From assembly GCA_021442155.1 (NCBI GenBank), contig CM038225.1, positions 85,758,925 through 85,822,924 of the forward strand: a DNA stretch of 64,000 bases, given 5' to 3'. Origin of the DNA: Cymbidium sinense. Lineage: Eukaryota; Streptophyta; Magnoliopsida; Asparagales; Orchidaceae. The position numbers were made by a program, and so were the translations under genes. The notes under the pieces are model-generated. The model saw only the letters and a list, made by a program, of their open reading frames with translations. It ran no database searches and was not told the DNA's origin. Of the stretch, positions 11,626-23,308 are shown in pieces (position 1 is the stretch's first letter; each line of letters begins with the position of its first letter).

Positions 11626-11874
11626 GAGGCCGTTTAGGATCATTTTTAATTTTTATTTTTGTTTTACTTGAAAAAATTTTATTTATTTATACTTATTATT
11701 TTTAAAAATATTCAAAATATCTTTTAAATATTTTGAGTAATTTTAAAAATAATATTATTTATTTTTGAAAATTAAAAATAAAATTATATAAAAAATACTC
11801 TAAATAAATATATTTTCAAAAATAATATAAAAATTAAAAAAATACAGAAAATAAAATTGATCCCAAACAACCCC
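11626..11874. mobile_element. 249-bp Tourist-like MITE
   Basis: It starts GAGGCCGTTTAGGATCA after TAA (11,623-11,625) and ends TGATCCCAAACAACCCC before TAA (11,875-11,877). The reverse complement of the end, GGGGTTGTTTGGGATCA, pairs with the start over about 17 bp with few mismatches. The interior is almost pure A/T. The 3-bp TAA duplication fits PIF/Harbinger MITEs. Confidence 0.85.
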
Positions 11875-11877
11875 TAA

Positions 11878-13544
11878 ATTATTTATTATATTTAAAAATA
11901 ATTTTTTAAAATGCGAAACTATAAAGAATAGTACCTCAAATTTATGAAATCAGATATCACAAATTTTATAGAGAATTTTCCTCCAGAATATATAAAGATT
12001 AAGAAGCATTAATTTTTTTTTCATAAATCAGATATCACAAACTTTTGTTAAAATTTATTTTTAGATCTTGAATTTATCTCCATAAATTTTAAATATATTT
12101 TTAATGATATATCAAATTTTATCAAAGAGTTTCGATTTTTTCGGTCTAACCTCTGAAAAATTTTGAATGAAATTAAAAATTTTATTCTAAAAAGTATAAA
12201 TTTTGAATAAAAATGGTTGAAATTCCTGCGTAATTGCTAAAGCTAGAATATCGTCACTAAAATTTGATAAAAGTCTTGCATTCTTATAATCAATTTTATA
12301 ATTATTTAGGAAATTTACATATATATCACATAATTCTTATATATTTATATTTACTTATGTAATATTTTTTTATACTTAAAAATATATTTTATTTTTAAAA
12401 AGTGAATGATGATGATATTTTTTAATGTGATATTGAAGATTTGAATATTATATATACAAAAATTAAAATTTAGGTATTAGATATATAAATATACAAAAAT
12501 TTTGTGATAAGTATGTAAATCTTTCTTATTATTTTTATTTATAATTATTTATAACACAAACAAAAAAAATCTTAATCAAAATTAAATTCTTAAAACTATA
12601 AAATTTATTGAAATATAAAGGTTTACATTGGGACTGAAACCAAGTTGTAAAATTTGTATATGTCTCTCATAAAATCTTTAATTGCAAGATTATCTTTCGA
12701 ATTCTAACAAATTTTTATCATCTCTCGGGATAATCTCCCATGATAAATTCACAATTTATATATTTTTTTATTTTTATGAAAATTTTAATAATCGTACCAT
12801 ACATAAATATATGAGATTAATAGTTTAAAATAGTAATATGAGCATTAATTTTATAAATAGTAAAAAATTTTGGTTCTCTCTTTTTCAAAAATGGTCAGAA
12901 ATCTCCCGTATTATGCGGTGCGCCGCATGGGAACACCATACAACGTCTTAGGCACCGGCGATCCTTATCTCCAACGCTCCGACCAATAAATTTACGCCAC
13001 TGCCACCCTTAGATCTCTGCGAACACATGTCGGTGTCCTTCGCAGGAAAAACTTGACGAGGGTCAAGCAATTTCTACCCGATCCTTACCGTTCGATTTTC
13101 TTAAGATTCGGTAAACATATTGATCGTAAACTAGTGATGCTTCGAACACGTGTATTAAAGAAATCCAAGGGCTTTTGACCAGCTGCATACTTTCTATTTA
13201 CACCCCGTTACAGGCCATTCGACAACAATAATTTCTCTGCTGTAATAAAAAAATTTACGATAAGACTTCAAATAATCCAAATAGCAGCCTAAAATCCACG
13301 TGGCAGCGTTTTATTAGTGAGTAAATCCTTTTTTTTTGGAGATTTAGGAGAAAATAGGATGCGGTTGTCTTCCGTTGAGGTCCTTCGGACCCTTTGGCAC
13401 AATTTACCTCCTGCTTCTTCTGTTCTTCTGAAATTAAAAAAGAAAATCTTTATTTTTTTTGGTTTTCTTTGGATAAATGTTTTACGGCATGGTAGGGTAA
13501 ATTTTTGATGAAAAGGAAGATGTTAAGAAATATATATACAAGAT
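11878..13544. other. AT-rich spacer, then distal CSLC upstream DNA with a G-box
   Basis: From 11,878 to about 12,880 nothing is recognisable beyond A/T-rich DNA. From about 12,895 the base composition becomes more even. A 6-bp stem with 4-nt loop (ATGCGG/CCGCAT) lies at 12,912-12,927. CCACGTGGCA, a canonical G-box (CACGTG core at 13,297-13,302), is about 830 bp upstream of the CSLC ATG. This suggests bZIP/bHLH input, but the distance makes a role uncertain. Confidence 0.45.
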
Positions 13545-14132
13545 TTTTGAGATGCTTGACGGAGATTCAATGATTTACCCTTGCGTCGTTTCTTCTTAAT
13601 ATTTTTTAGCCAAACGGGCTTAAAAATATTTCGAGAGGGGCCTTAGATTTCCCATCGCCATCAATCTCCAGCTGTAAGGCCGTGGCTTTCTCTGTGATTA
13701 CAATTAACCAGTTTCATAAACACATTTAGATTGGTTGTAAATGAGGAAAATCCCTCGTTTTATTTTCCTGTGCTTTGCGTTTTTGTTTTAAAGAAGGCGT
13801 CCCGAGCTATTCGGTACTGTGTGCTGGTTTAGTTGGTTTTCTATTGAAAGTAAAAACAGAGTAAGAGCGCAGGAAGATATCCAAAGCTATTCTCCGGGCT
13901 GTGACCGACAGAAAGAGGAGAGCTTGACGGCTATGAGTGGGATACGAGAAGACGCATTATCACATTGTTTGCAATTTCATCTTTCACGGATGGAAACTGG
14001 AAAGTAGAGATCTCGGTTTGAAGGGATTTAAATTCCTGTAGCTAGATTTAAAGCAAAGCTTAGATCTTTGTCTTTTGTTCAACGCTCGTCTATTTGCTCG
14101 ATTTTGTGCGTTCTTTTTTTGTTTCCGTTGCA
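13545..14132 (+). promoter_or_regulatory. CSLC proximal upstream region and 5' UTR
   Basis: The segment is defined by homology with the inverted copy at 11,136-10,691, which shows it was part of the duplicated unit. It contains CTTAAAAATATTTCGAG and CGAGCTATT blocks shared by both copies. A conserved upstream ATG at 13,819 opens a 62-codon frame ending at 14,007, before the CSLC start. If transcribed, this would be an upstream ORF. The start of transcription is not visible from the sequence. Confidence 0.5.
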
Positions 14133-17100
14133 ATGGCTTCCTTGTTCGACTGGTGGGGAAAGGAGAGCCAACGCGGCACCCCGGTAGTCGTGAAGATGGA
14201 GAACCCCAACTGGTCGATCTCGGAGATCTCGTCGCTTGACGACGACGAAGACATCTCCGGTGGCGACGAGTTCGCCGGCACGGAAAGGCGGGAAGGGAAA
14301 GAACGCGAAGCAGATCACTTGGGTTCTCCTCCTCAAAGCCCACCGTGCTGCTGGCTGCCTCACCTCCCTTGCCTCCGCTGCCGTCGGCCTCGCTTCCACT
14401 GTCCGCCGCCGTGTCGCTGCTGGCCGAACCGACTCGGACGCCGACGAGAGCCCAGCTCTGCGCCGCCGCTTCTACTTCAGCATTAAAATCTTCCTCTGTC
14501 TCTCCATCTTCCTCCTCGCGTTCGAGATTGCAGCTTATGTGAAAGGCTGGCACATTTCCGCCCCTGACCTTCATAACTTCAATCTTCCATCTTTAGGGGT
14601 TCGGAGCCTTTTCGGCTCCATTTATACAGGTTGGGTCCTGTTTCGCTCAAAATACATAGCTCCCCCTCTACAGTTCCTCGCCAACGCCTGCGTCATCCTC
14701 TTCCTGATTCAAAGCGCTGACCGCCTCGTTCTCTGCCTTGGTTGCTTCTGGATCCGCTTCAAGAGGATCAAACCTGTTCTCAAACCGATCAACGAAGATG
14801 TGGAAGATGGGAAATACTTCCCCATGGTTCTCATCCAGATACCCATGTGCAATGAGAGAGAGGTGGGCTTGCAAAAGCTGAGGTTTTACAAAATGTGCAT
14901 TGAATCATTCTTTCTTTAGAATTCTTCACCTCGGATATCCCCATTTGCAGGTTTACCAGCAATCTATCGCCGCAGTTTGTAACCTTGATTGGCCAAAATC
15001 AAATATGGTCATCCAGGTTTTGGATGATTCTGATGATCTGACGACACAGGCCCTCATTAGGGAGGAGGTGGAAAAATGGGAACAAACTGGCGTTGGAATT
15101 ATCTACCGCCACCGGGTCATCAGAGATGGCTACAAAGCTGGAAATTTGAAGTCAGCCATGACCTGCAGCTATGTGAGGGATTATGAATTCGTCGCCATCT
15201 TCGATGCCGATTTCCAACCCAATCCGGATTTCTTGAAGCGAACTGTTCCTCATTTCAAAGTTAGATTCGCTTGGCCTATCTTTTGGCTATTATTGGTTTG
15301 TCTTTTTGGTTGAAATTTTTATCCGTTGAAAATTGTGGTGATGGTGATTTTTCAGGATAATGACGAGCTAGCATTAGTTCAAGCCAGGTGGTCTTTTATC
15401 AACAAAGACGAGAACTTGTTGACCAGGCTTCAAAACATCAATCTGTGCTTCCATTTTGAGGTGGAGCAGCAGGTGAATGGGATTTTTCTCAACTTTTTTG
15501 GGTTCAATGGAACTGCTGGAGTCTGGAGAATTAAGGCCTTGGAGGATGTTGGGGGATGGCTGGAGAGGACAACAGTTGAGGATATGGACATTGCCGTTCG
15601 AGCGCATCTTAAGGGTTGGAAGTTCATCTTCTTGAATGATGTTGAGGTATTAGAAGAACTCCTGCGTTTAGTTGCATAATTTGTTATTATCTAAAGTGTT
15701 TCATCACCTCAACTTAAATCCTGCTTCAAATTATCTCCTTTTGTAGTGTCAATGTGAGTTGCCAGAATCCTATGAAGCTTACAGGAAGCAGCAGCACCGA
15801 TGGCATTCTGGGCCAATGCAGTTGTTCAGGCTTTGTTTGCCAGATATTATCAGATCCAAGGTACACATTTTCAAAAACTTTCTATTTACAATTTCGTTAT
15901 TTATTTATATATTTTATGCTTCTGTGTTCAATCAGTATTTATTATTTTAGAGTGGCTACAATTAAACTTTTAATTAAGCCTAATTTGAAAATCTAGCTAA
16001 AATCTTGGTGCCAAACGACTTGCTTCAATCATGGTTAGCTGATCATATAATTAGCTAATTAGGGTTATTTGTCAGTTTCTAACTGATGGTTTTGGTTTAA
16101 TCTTTTAAATGTCTGACCGATTCTCTTGGATGAGTAAACATAAACTTTCTTCCTTTTGTTTTAATTTTTATTTATAGGTTTAACTTTTTTCTGCATAAAT
16201 TATTACATAATTGTGGATTGGTAAACAAGAAAAACAAGATAGATAGTCTGCTGTCTCTATCAGTTGACTGTATTAATCGTTAATTTGTTGAATTACCATT
16301 GATGTAAGCTTGATGAAGCATCTGAATAAATGTATACATGTGTGAGTGTCTTTTCATGGGAACACTGAAAGCCACAGGCATGTTTGTTGTCCCATATCAC
16401 TTTCTGCACCTTTATTTTCTTGCTAATTATGGCTCCCATTTTCTCTAATTGTTTCTTTATTCAAAGTTTTTTTTTTTGGCCTTTTAACTCACAACTATTA
16501 TTAACTTTAAGATCCCTCCAAATTTCATCCGTTGTAACTAGAATCACAGTAGAAATGTATTCGCTGTTTAGTTAACTACGTACTACATGTAAAAGCTGTT
16601 CAATGAAGTTTTAATTGTAACTAGAATCACAGTAGAAATGTATCTTGAAAATGGTGCAACTATTAAAGCTATCAAGATTTTATGCTTGGACTGAAATTGT
16701 GGTTTTCAAGCTTAAATTCAGACAAAATCTAATACCTTCAGTATTTATCTTCTGTCTCTCTAAGTTGTTGTGCTAACTATATCTGGTATTCTTGATTTTA
16801 CGCAGATTTCATTCTTGAAGAAGGCGAACCTCATATTTCTCTTCTTTCTGCTCCGAAAACTCATCTTACCATTCTATTCATTCACCCTCTTCTGCATCAT
16901 ACTTCCCATGACAATGTTTGTACCAGAAGCTGAACTACCTACCTGGGTTGTCTGCTACATTCCAGCTGCAATGTCCTTCCTCAACATCCTCCCTGCTCCG
17001 AGATCATTTCCCTTCATCGTCCCCTACCTCTTATTTGAGAACACAATGTCAGTCACCAAGTTCAATGCCATGATCTCTGGCCTATTTCAACTCGGTAGCG

Positions 17101-17432
17101 CTTATGAATGGGTTGTTACCAAGAAATCCGGTCGTTCTTCCGAAGGCGACCTCATATCCTTGTCTGGAAAAGAGTCTAATAAGCACCATCGTGGAAGTTC
17201 TGCACCTGACCTCGACTTCATTGCCAATGAAGTAACAACAAAGCTGAAGAAACAACCAAAGAAGAAGCACAATAGGATCTATCGGAAAGAGCTCATCCTT
17301 GCCTTTCTTCTTCTAACTGCTGCAGCTCGCAGCCTGCTCTCCGCTCAAGGCCTGCATTTCTACTTCTTGCTCTTTCAAGGTATCTCCTTTTTGCTGGTTG
17401 GCCTTGACCTGATAGGTGAACAGATTGAGTAA
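14133..17432 (+). CDS. CSLC: Cellulose synthase-like C (xyloglucan beta-1,4-glucan synthase), five exons, exon-1 frameshift
   Basis: GT2 enzyme of the Golgi membrane; the CSLC family makes the beta-1,4-glucan backbone of xyloglucan from UDP-glucose. Exons inferred from GT/AG sites and homology: 14133-14862, 14951-15259, 15356-15646, 15747-15860, 16806-17432; all junctions phase 0; about 690 residues, the usual CSLC size. Motifs: DDSDD (about 269), DAD (329), TVED (420), QQHRW (459). Membrane segments lie in exon 1 ([18 protein letters not shown]; the VLFRSKY...LFLIQSADR region) and exon 5 (four to six). Exon 1 is 730 bp, two short of a whole frame. After A48 the frame from 14,133 leaves the conserved frame and stops at 14,486. 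The pseudogene copy has two extra bases here. An ATG at 14,236 is in the conserved frame and could give about 655 residues. Pseudogene, sequence error and alternative start all remain possible. Confidence 0.88.
15861..16805 (+). other. CSLC intron 4 with a perfect 29-bp direct repeat
   Basis: The 945-bp intron lies between ...IIRSK|GTACAC and TTTTACGCAG|ATTTCATTC. It is AT-rich. A perfect 29-bp repeat occurs at 16,532-16,560 and 16,615-16,643 (begins TTGTAACTAGAATCACAG). ORFs in the intron (for example 15,754-15,996, 16,384-16,575) run on from exon 4 or are chance frames. Confidence 0.8.
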
Positions 17433-18295
17433 TTCGAACAGGAGGTGAGGTGAATATTGGCGTGAAAGAAGTTTGACAAGCAAAGGGGTTGGATGAGTTC
17501 TCCATTCCCTTCCATTAAAGGTAAGAAATGGTCAATTTAGAAGCAACCTTTGGTGGTGTAGATATTCCTATTCTCAGCCCTGTTAGATGCTTCAGATTCT
17601 TTCAAATCTTCCATTTTTTTTTCCCATAAAATTTTGTTGTTCACTTGGAATTTCACTTACAGCCTTTGAAGACAAGTTTGAATGTACTGGAATAATTCAA
17701 TTATGTGTTACCTGGTAGATTTGTGAATATCATCATCATGGATCCTCATTTTTTGCCAATTTCTGCTAACCATTGTTTTAGATGCTGAATCTTCATTAAT
17801 TTAAACTTAATCTCAAGTAAAATTCATGAATTTTATGTAGACCACAGGTACTGTTTGTTACTTCTGTGCTAGTTTTCACATTAGCAAAGATGCATTCATG
17901 GCGTGTGAGCCAGCCTCCTTATTTTTATTTGAATTTATTCCATCTGGATAGAGCACCTCTTCTTTGCTTGTGCATAGAAAATTCGGAATAAATTCAAGCA
18001 CCAACATATTGTCCTTGTGTTATTGATGGCAACGCATATGGGTTGTCTTAGCGCTGGCAAGAAACGGATTCCAATACATGAGAGCCAAGAAAGAATTGCT
18101 TCCTTCATTCATTATTATTTTTAGTTTAAAGTATTCTAGCTTCAAACAGAAAGGTAGGAGACATCTGTTCCGTTATCTCTTGATTCTCTTGTCGGTTGGC
18201 AGTGTCTCGTTGCCCTCCATGTGACAAGTTCGTTAGCACATCGTTGGGAACATTTTCTGTCAATAATTTTTAAGACCTTCTGAATACAAGGGTGA
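17433..18295 (+). other. CSLC 3' flank
   Basis: This is 3' UTR and downstream DNA after the stop at 17,430-17,432. Candidate plant polyadenylation signals include CATAAAATTTTG near 17,625 and GAATAAATTC near 17,986; which is used cannot be told. No second gene is seen. Confidence 0.5.
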
Positions 18296-18313
18296 GGTTC
18301 TATTCGCAGCATT

Positions 18314-18535
18314 TTTTTTTTTTTTTTTTTTTGCAATGAGTATCTACATAACACCTACCTATTTTGTGAGTGAGGATATCATTATATTAATCTAAAGTCG
18401 CGTTTCATTTATCACTCACATTTATCACTAACGTGTGAGTTCACTTTTTTTTATCATCCGCAGGAATTGAATGTGAGTTAGGAGTTCTCAGTCACGCTCA
18501 CTCACCAATCGAAGCGAAGAAGCGAAGAGACGGTG
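18314..18535 (-). mobile_element. SINE-like retroposon, second copy
   Basis: Minus orientation. Its A-tail appears as about 20 T at 18,312-18,332, then GCAATGAGTATCTACAT. It is flanked by near-identical 18-bp duplications, GGTTCTATTCGCAGCATT (18,296-18,313) and GGTTCTATTGAGAGCATT (18,536-18,553). The 3' half aligns with the copy at 11,149. On the element strand, TTGGTGAGTGAGCG and CATTCAATTCCTGCGG resemble tRNA-type pol III A and B boxes. That suggests a tRNA-derived SINE. Confidence 0.78.
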
Positions 18536-18553
18536 GGTTCTATTGAGAGCATT

Positions 18554-20245
18554 GCTTTAAATTTTATTTCTTTATTAGTCAAAAAGGCTTTAAACTTGAT
18601 TTCTTTGCTAGTCCATGCAAGAACCACGTGCTCGCATGAAAAAGCATTTTATGGATGCTTGCCCAAGCTGTAAGGAATCCACACACACGTTTAATTTGTA
18701 AGACTATTTTTTTTCTTTTTTTAATGAATTTAATTTTAAATTCTCTTGTATAATATATTTGTAAGAGATTAAGATCTTTTAGTTAAAGATTAAACACTCA
18801 ATCACTAAGTTAAAATATCTTGTATTTAAATTGTAAAACTCAAGTCAAGGTTTGGTTTGAACAATTCAGAATATAATATATAATTTTAATAAATTTTAAA
18901 CTCATTATATAATATTTTTTGTGTATTCTAGATTTATTCAATTTTCATGAAATTTTAAATAAGCTAAAGTTATGATCATTTCAAATTTCAATCACTTATA
19001 ACACACTCTCAATAGTCACATCAGCTCTTTATCGTTGTTAGCTATCGTCAGTCTCATTGTTAATGTCGTCCATCCATTATTATTGTTGTTATTATTATTG
19101 TCGATTATTTTTGAGTTTTTTATTATTTTTTATTTTAAATCAAATAAAAAATAATTTTTTATATTTATTTTTTTATAATAAAATAATTTTAAATTATTTC
19201 AAATATATTATATTTTAATTATATTGAATTTCTTTTTCAACAAATGAAACACATCTTTTATTTATTTTACTTACATTGACATTTATATAAAGATAATCAA
19301 ATTTATGCTATTTATTAATCTGTATTAATGCAAAGGTATGTGGATTAAAAAAATTATCACACTGTTAAATAAAATTGAAAAGGGTTTATTTAAAAAAAAA
19401 GAAAAGGGAAGCCAAGTATCTACAAAATATTTAATGAGATCACACTTTCCATGCAAAAATTTGAGAAATTTGAAGCATTCTCCAAATGTAAAAGGTTCAT
19501 ATTAAAAGCTAATAAAAGCTGCTTGCCCGAGGTTCATTAATGAAAGCTGTTCTTTTTTGCTTTCAAATTTTTAATGCATTAAAATTGCAGGTAGGGTTAC
19601 GAAGGGTCATTTTGGTACTATTTTATGCTTGTCCGTTTTTCTAAATAATAGAATAATTTTAAAGTATTTATTTAAATATTGCGAAAAAAAAATTTATGCG
19701 CATAAAAACTCAAAAGCATGTTTTTTTGGAACGATGAATTTAATTTTTCGAAATTAACGGTTCGGAATAACAAATAAATAAATTTATTATGTACATTTAA
19801 CATTAATTATTATATTGCAATAATATAAATTTATTAAGTATATTTATTTCAACTACCCAGCCGCTCATATTAGTATTTTATTATTATTTTTTTATAAAAT
19901 ATTTACTAATTAATAATTGTATCAAATAGGTATCCATTTTACAATTTTTTGTAGGAATTAATTAATGTAATTGCCAAAGATCATGAAATAAATATTTTTT
20001 TTATCATTGATATGTAATTAGAAAGTGCATACAGCTAATTTTGATATATTCTTTAAGTTAAAATTAGAAGTAAATTCAAAGTAATTTATTCCATGAATTT
20101 AGCAAATTTATAATAAAGGTGTACGTCTTGTCATGATAAATCTAATAACACAAAATTATCTAATTGGATTAAAATTAGCTCCAATCAAATACTTAAAATA
20201 TAGTTTAAAATTTTAAAATATTAATAAAAGAATTAAATAATTTCT
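18554..20245. other. AT-rich intergenic DNA
   Basis: No ORF of interest, no recognised repeat boundaries and no RNA gene seen. Confidence 0.6.
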
Positions 20246-20249
20246 AAAT

Positions 20250-21060
20250 CTTGCATCTTTACAATCAAATCAAGCATCTTAATTTGAAAATTTTAACTAT
20301 CATAATTGATATGACCCTGAAAATTCCTCTAAATAAGACGAATGCCGAAAGCAGTTTAATCGAAATTAAGAAAGAATCAGGTTTTATTATCAATCGACTC
20401 TTAAATGAGTGTTTATACAAATCGAAGCCTTGACGAAATAATCTAACAAGCCCAAGATATCATAATTCGACATCATATTCAAATGCAAATACATCATATG
20501 ATCAAGGGGATTATTTTGAGTCCGATGAATGGAGTGGTACGGGTTTTGCATGTATTTACAGTAGACGCTACTCCTCCACCTATAAAAGTCGCCTCATGAG
20601 GGAGGTGAAGGAGAAGGAGGCAAGAGAGAGGAGAGAGCTCTAAAGATCCTCCAAGACAATCGCCGCCACTGACGGCCGTCAACCACGGGCCGCCACCATC
20701 GGCCACCGATCCTCGCCGTTAACTTCGTCATTAACTCGCCGCTAACTTCGTCATTAACTTCGTCGCTAACTTCATTAACTTGCCAACTTGCTGTCAACTT
20801 CGTCGTCAACATCATACATTGAACCGTTGTCCACTTCACATACATTCAGAATCCAGACGGAAGATCTTGTACTCAAAATGATACATAGGAAGCTTTTATT
20901 GGCATGGTTTTTCCTCTTTTGAGGTTTTCCACGAAAAATTTTAGAGTTTTATTATTCGCTTCTTTAAATACCAGACACGACTCAAGAGTTTAAAATTTTA
21001 CTACCAGAATCATTTTAAAGACGCAACAATAATATTTTTAAATTTTAAGATCATCTACTT
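20250..21060 (+). mobile_element. Copia-like LTR segment, copy A
   Basis: It aligns with 21,310-22,150 at an offset of about 1,062 bp. Shared blocks are AACAAGCCCAAGAT (20,446 vs 21,508), ATCATTTTGAGT-like, GACGCTACTCCT, GAGAGAGCTCTAAAG, ATCCTCCAAGACAATCG and CCTCTTTTGAGGTTTTCC. A CCTATAAAAG TATA-like box lies at about 20,578-20,587. The terminal block (TTTTTCCTCTTTTGAGGTTTTCCACG) resembles the U5 of plant Ty1/copia LTRs. Exact TG/CA ends were not found. Confidence 0.5.
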
Positions 21061-21309
21061 ATTAAATGCTAGTAAATAAATTTTATGGTTGCCCGTTTGC
21101 TTGTAGCTTGCTGGTAGCTATTTAGGTGTCTTCTTCTGAAGAATGTATATTGTAGAAGATGAGTTTGTAAGAATTATTAAATATCAAATTTTAAACCACA
21201 AAGCATTGACTCGCTATTCAAAATTCCAACATAACTACAGCAGTTCAAAGTGTAAATTACAGACTAAAATACCAGATTTGGAATCCTAAAGCATTGGCTC
21301 GGTTTCATA

Positions 21310-22150
21310 TAGCTTGTATATATTGGCTATTTTAATGACACTAAAAATTCTACTAGTAGAAGCATGAATCTTGATGTCAAAAGCAAGTTGATCCTCAACA
21401 AATTAGTGAGATCAAGACTTAAAATATCATTGGAAACTTTGGGATAAAATTCTTAAATAACTCTTAAACATGGAGTTTATATAAATTAAGCGTCTTAACC
21501 GGATCTAACAAGCCCAAGATCTCATAATTCACTTCATTTGAGCATTCAAAACTTAAAATACATCTAATGATCAAAGGAATCATTTTGAGTCATCAATGGA
21601 AGGGAGTGGTTCGATTTTGTATGTATGAGACGCTACTCCTCTAATTTATAAATTCTCATTCTCATAGAGGGAGCCCAAGGAGAAAGGAGAGAGCTCTAAA
21701 GTTTGAAAATCCTCCAAGACAATCGTATACCACTGACGGGCCGCCACCGCCGCCGGCCATCAATCTCCTGGTTACCATCATGACGACCTTCATCGTCAGT
21801 CGTTGATCCCCGCTGTTCATCATTATCTGCTACCATTAGCTACCATTACAACCTGAACGTGACTATATGGCTGCTGTTATCTGATTTTGGGATTTTCATT
21901 GTCAGCTCTTCTCATGTACAATTTTGTAATCCCGTTATCGGGGAATTTTGTACTCTGAAATAAATACATAGTGAAAGATTCTTACTGGGTTAGGCCCCGT
22001 GGTTTTCCCTCTTTTCGAGGTTTTTTCATGTAAAATTTTTTGGAGTTTTCTTATTCACTCTTTAAATACCTGTGTGTGTGCTGGATTTTATAACAAGGCT
22101 AATACGTAAACTTTCACTCTATCACAACTGATTTTTTAGCACGCAACATT
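21310..22150 (+). mobile_element. Copia-like LTR segment, copy B
   Basis: This is the direct repeat partner of copy A, with the same block order. AATAAA lies at about 21,958, followed by GGTTTTCCCTCTTTTCGAGG (about 22,000). Only about 250-400 bp separate the copies and no gag-pol lies between. They are therefore either LTRs of a tiny non-autonomous element or a tandem duplication of a solo LTR. Confidence 0.5.
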
Positions 22151-22880
22151 TAATATTTTTCTTACATGCTAAAATACCAGATTTCCATCATGATTGTGAA
22201 TTATACAAAGATAATTGAGAAATTTTAGTATTGGGATAGTTGATGATGATAACAATGATGATGTAATTATTGCATTTTTTCCCTCTTTTATAGTTGCCCA
22301 TCTACTTGTTGAATGTTCGTAGCTAGTAATGCTAGTTGCATGTTTGATTGTAGCATGCTGGTGATTGTATTGGTATCGGCCTGTGATATATATATGCTGT
22401 GAAAGAAGTTGATTGGGTATATCTAAGTTGAAGTCTTCTTCCCTATAATGAAAATTTAACATGTTAGATTTTCATGATTGCTGCTAGTGAAGATGCGCTG
22501 ATTTATATGCAGTTAAGTATTTTTTTTCTTTTATTTATAATAATTTTAAAAATTATTCTAATCTTATTGCTAAAACTTATTTTATGGTAAAATAACATGA
22601 TACATTATGATCATTTTGAATATCACATCGAAAAAAAGTTTAACACAACTACAACACAAGAAATATTGATTATAAGTCCTCTTTAGGTACTTATTATTTT
22701 TTACTTATTTTGTTCGTTGATTAATACAAATTATTTGTTAATGCTCATACAAATATTTATTTTACTTGTTCATTTAGAATTTTGTTCAATTATATATGCT
22801 CATTTCTTTGAGTTCAAGTGTTCAACAAGCTGCTTGTTTGTTAGCTTGGGAATGCTTGTTTATAAGGCTTGTTAAGAATC
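22150..22880. other. AT-rich intergenic DNA
   Basis: No gene or repeat with clear boundaries. A 97-codon minus ORF (22,169-22,462) has no recognisable domain. Confidence 0.5.
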
Positions 22881-23308
22881 ATTTCATTTTTTGGGTAAAT
22901 AATAAGTAGCTTGATTGGGATAAGTTCGCAAACATGATCATTTAAAGCTCATGAGCCAGCTCATTATTAAGCTCGATTTAGGTTCAGTTATTTCTTAAAC
23001 GAGCAACTTGTTAATGGGTTCAATAAGCCTATATGCGAGCTCGAGCCAAACACGATCCGAGTTTAAATAATTGCTTTGCAAGCAAGCTTCAGCTTGAGCA
23101 ACTCGTTAATAGACTCCCTATACGAACCGAGTTCGAGCCAAACATGAGCTGAGTTCAAATAGTTGCTTTGCACATAAGCTTGAGCTCGAGCATACATTTG
23201 AAAGCTCGAACGGAGCTCAAGCCGAGCTTGAACACCCTATAAACAAACAAGCTCAAGCTCAAACATGCTTCTGCTTGTACGCGACTCGGTTCCTTCACAG
23301 CCCTAGTT
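22880..23308. repeat. AGCTCGAGC-rich repeat, probably part of a DNA transposon end
   Basis: Two units of about 92 bp (about 23,007-23,100 and 23,100-23,192) share AACTxGTTAATxGxxTC, GAGCTCGAGCCAAACA and TTGCTTTGCA...AAGCTT. They are followed by dense AGCTCGAG/AAGCTTGAGC phrases. It ends CTTCACAGCCCT (23,297-23,308), whose complement AGGGCTGTGAAG resembles ends of plant hAT/CACTA-type elements. The other terminus was not found. Confidence 0.5.

Noticed and set aside
13819..14007. 62-codon upstream ORF conserved in both CSLC copies as a real peptide
   Set aside because: The two copies are a DNA duplication, so similarity is expected. Substitutions do not look obviously synonymous. It is kept only as a possible upstream ORF.
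13984..14574. 196-codon minus-strand ORF across CSLC exon 1
   Set aside because: It is a shadow of the GC-rich first exon. The opposite strand carries the conserved CSLC protein.
20594..20845. 83-codon minus ORF with repeated LTxxVND-like segments
   Set aside because: It derives from short AACTTCGTCATTAACTTCG repeats in the LTR-like segment, not a protein domain.
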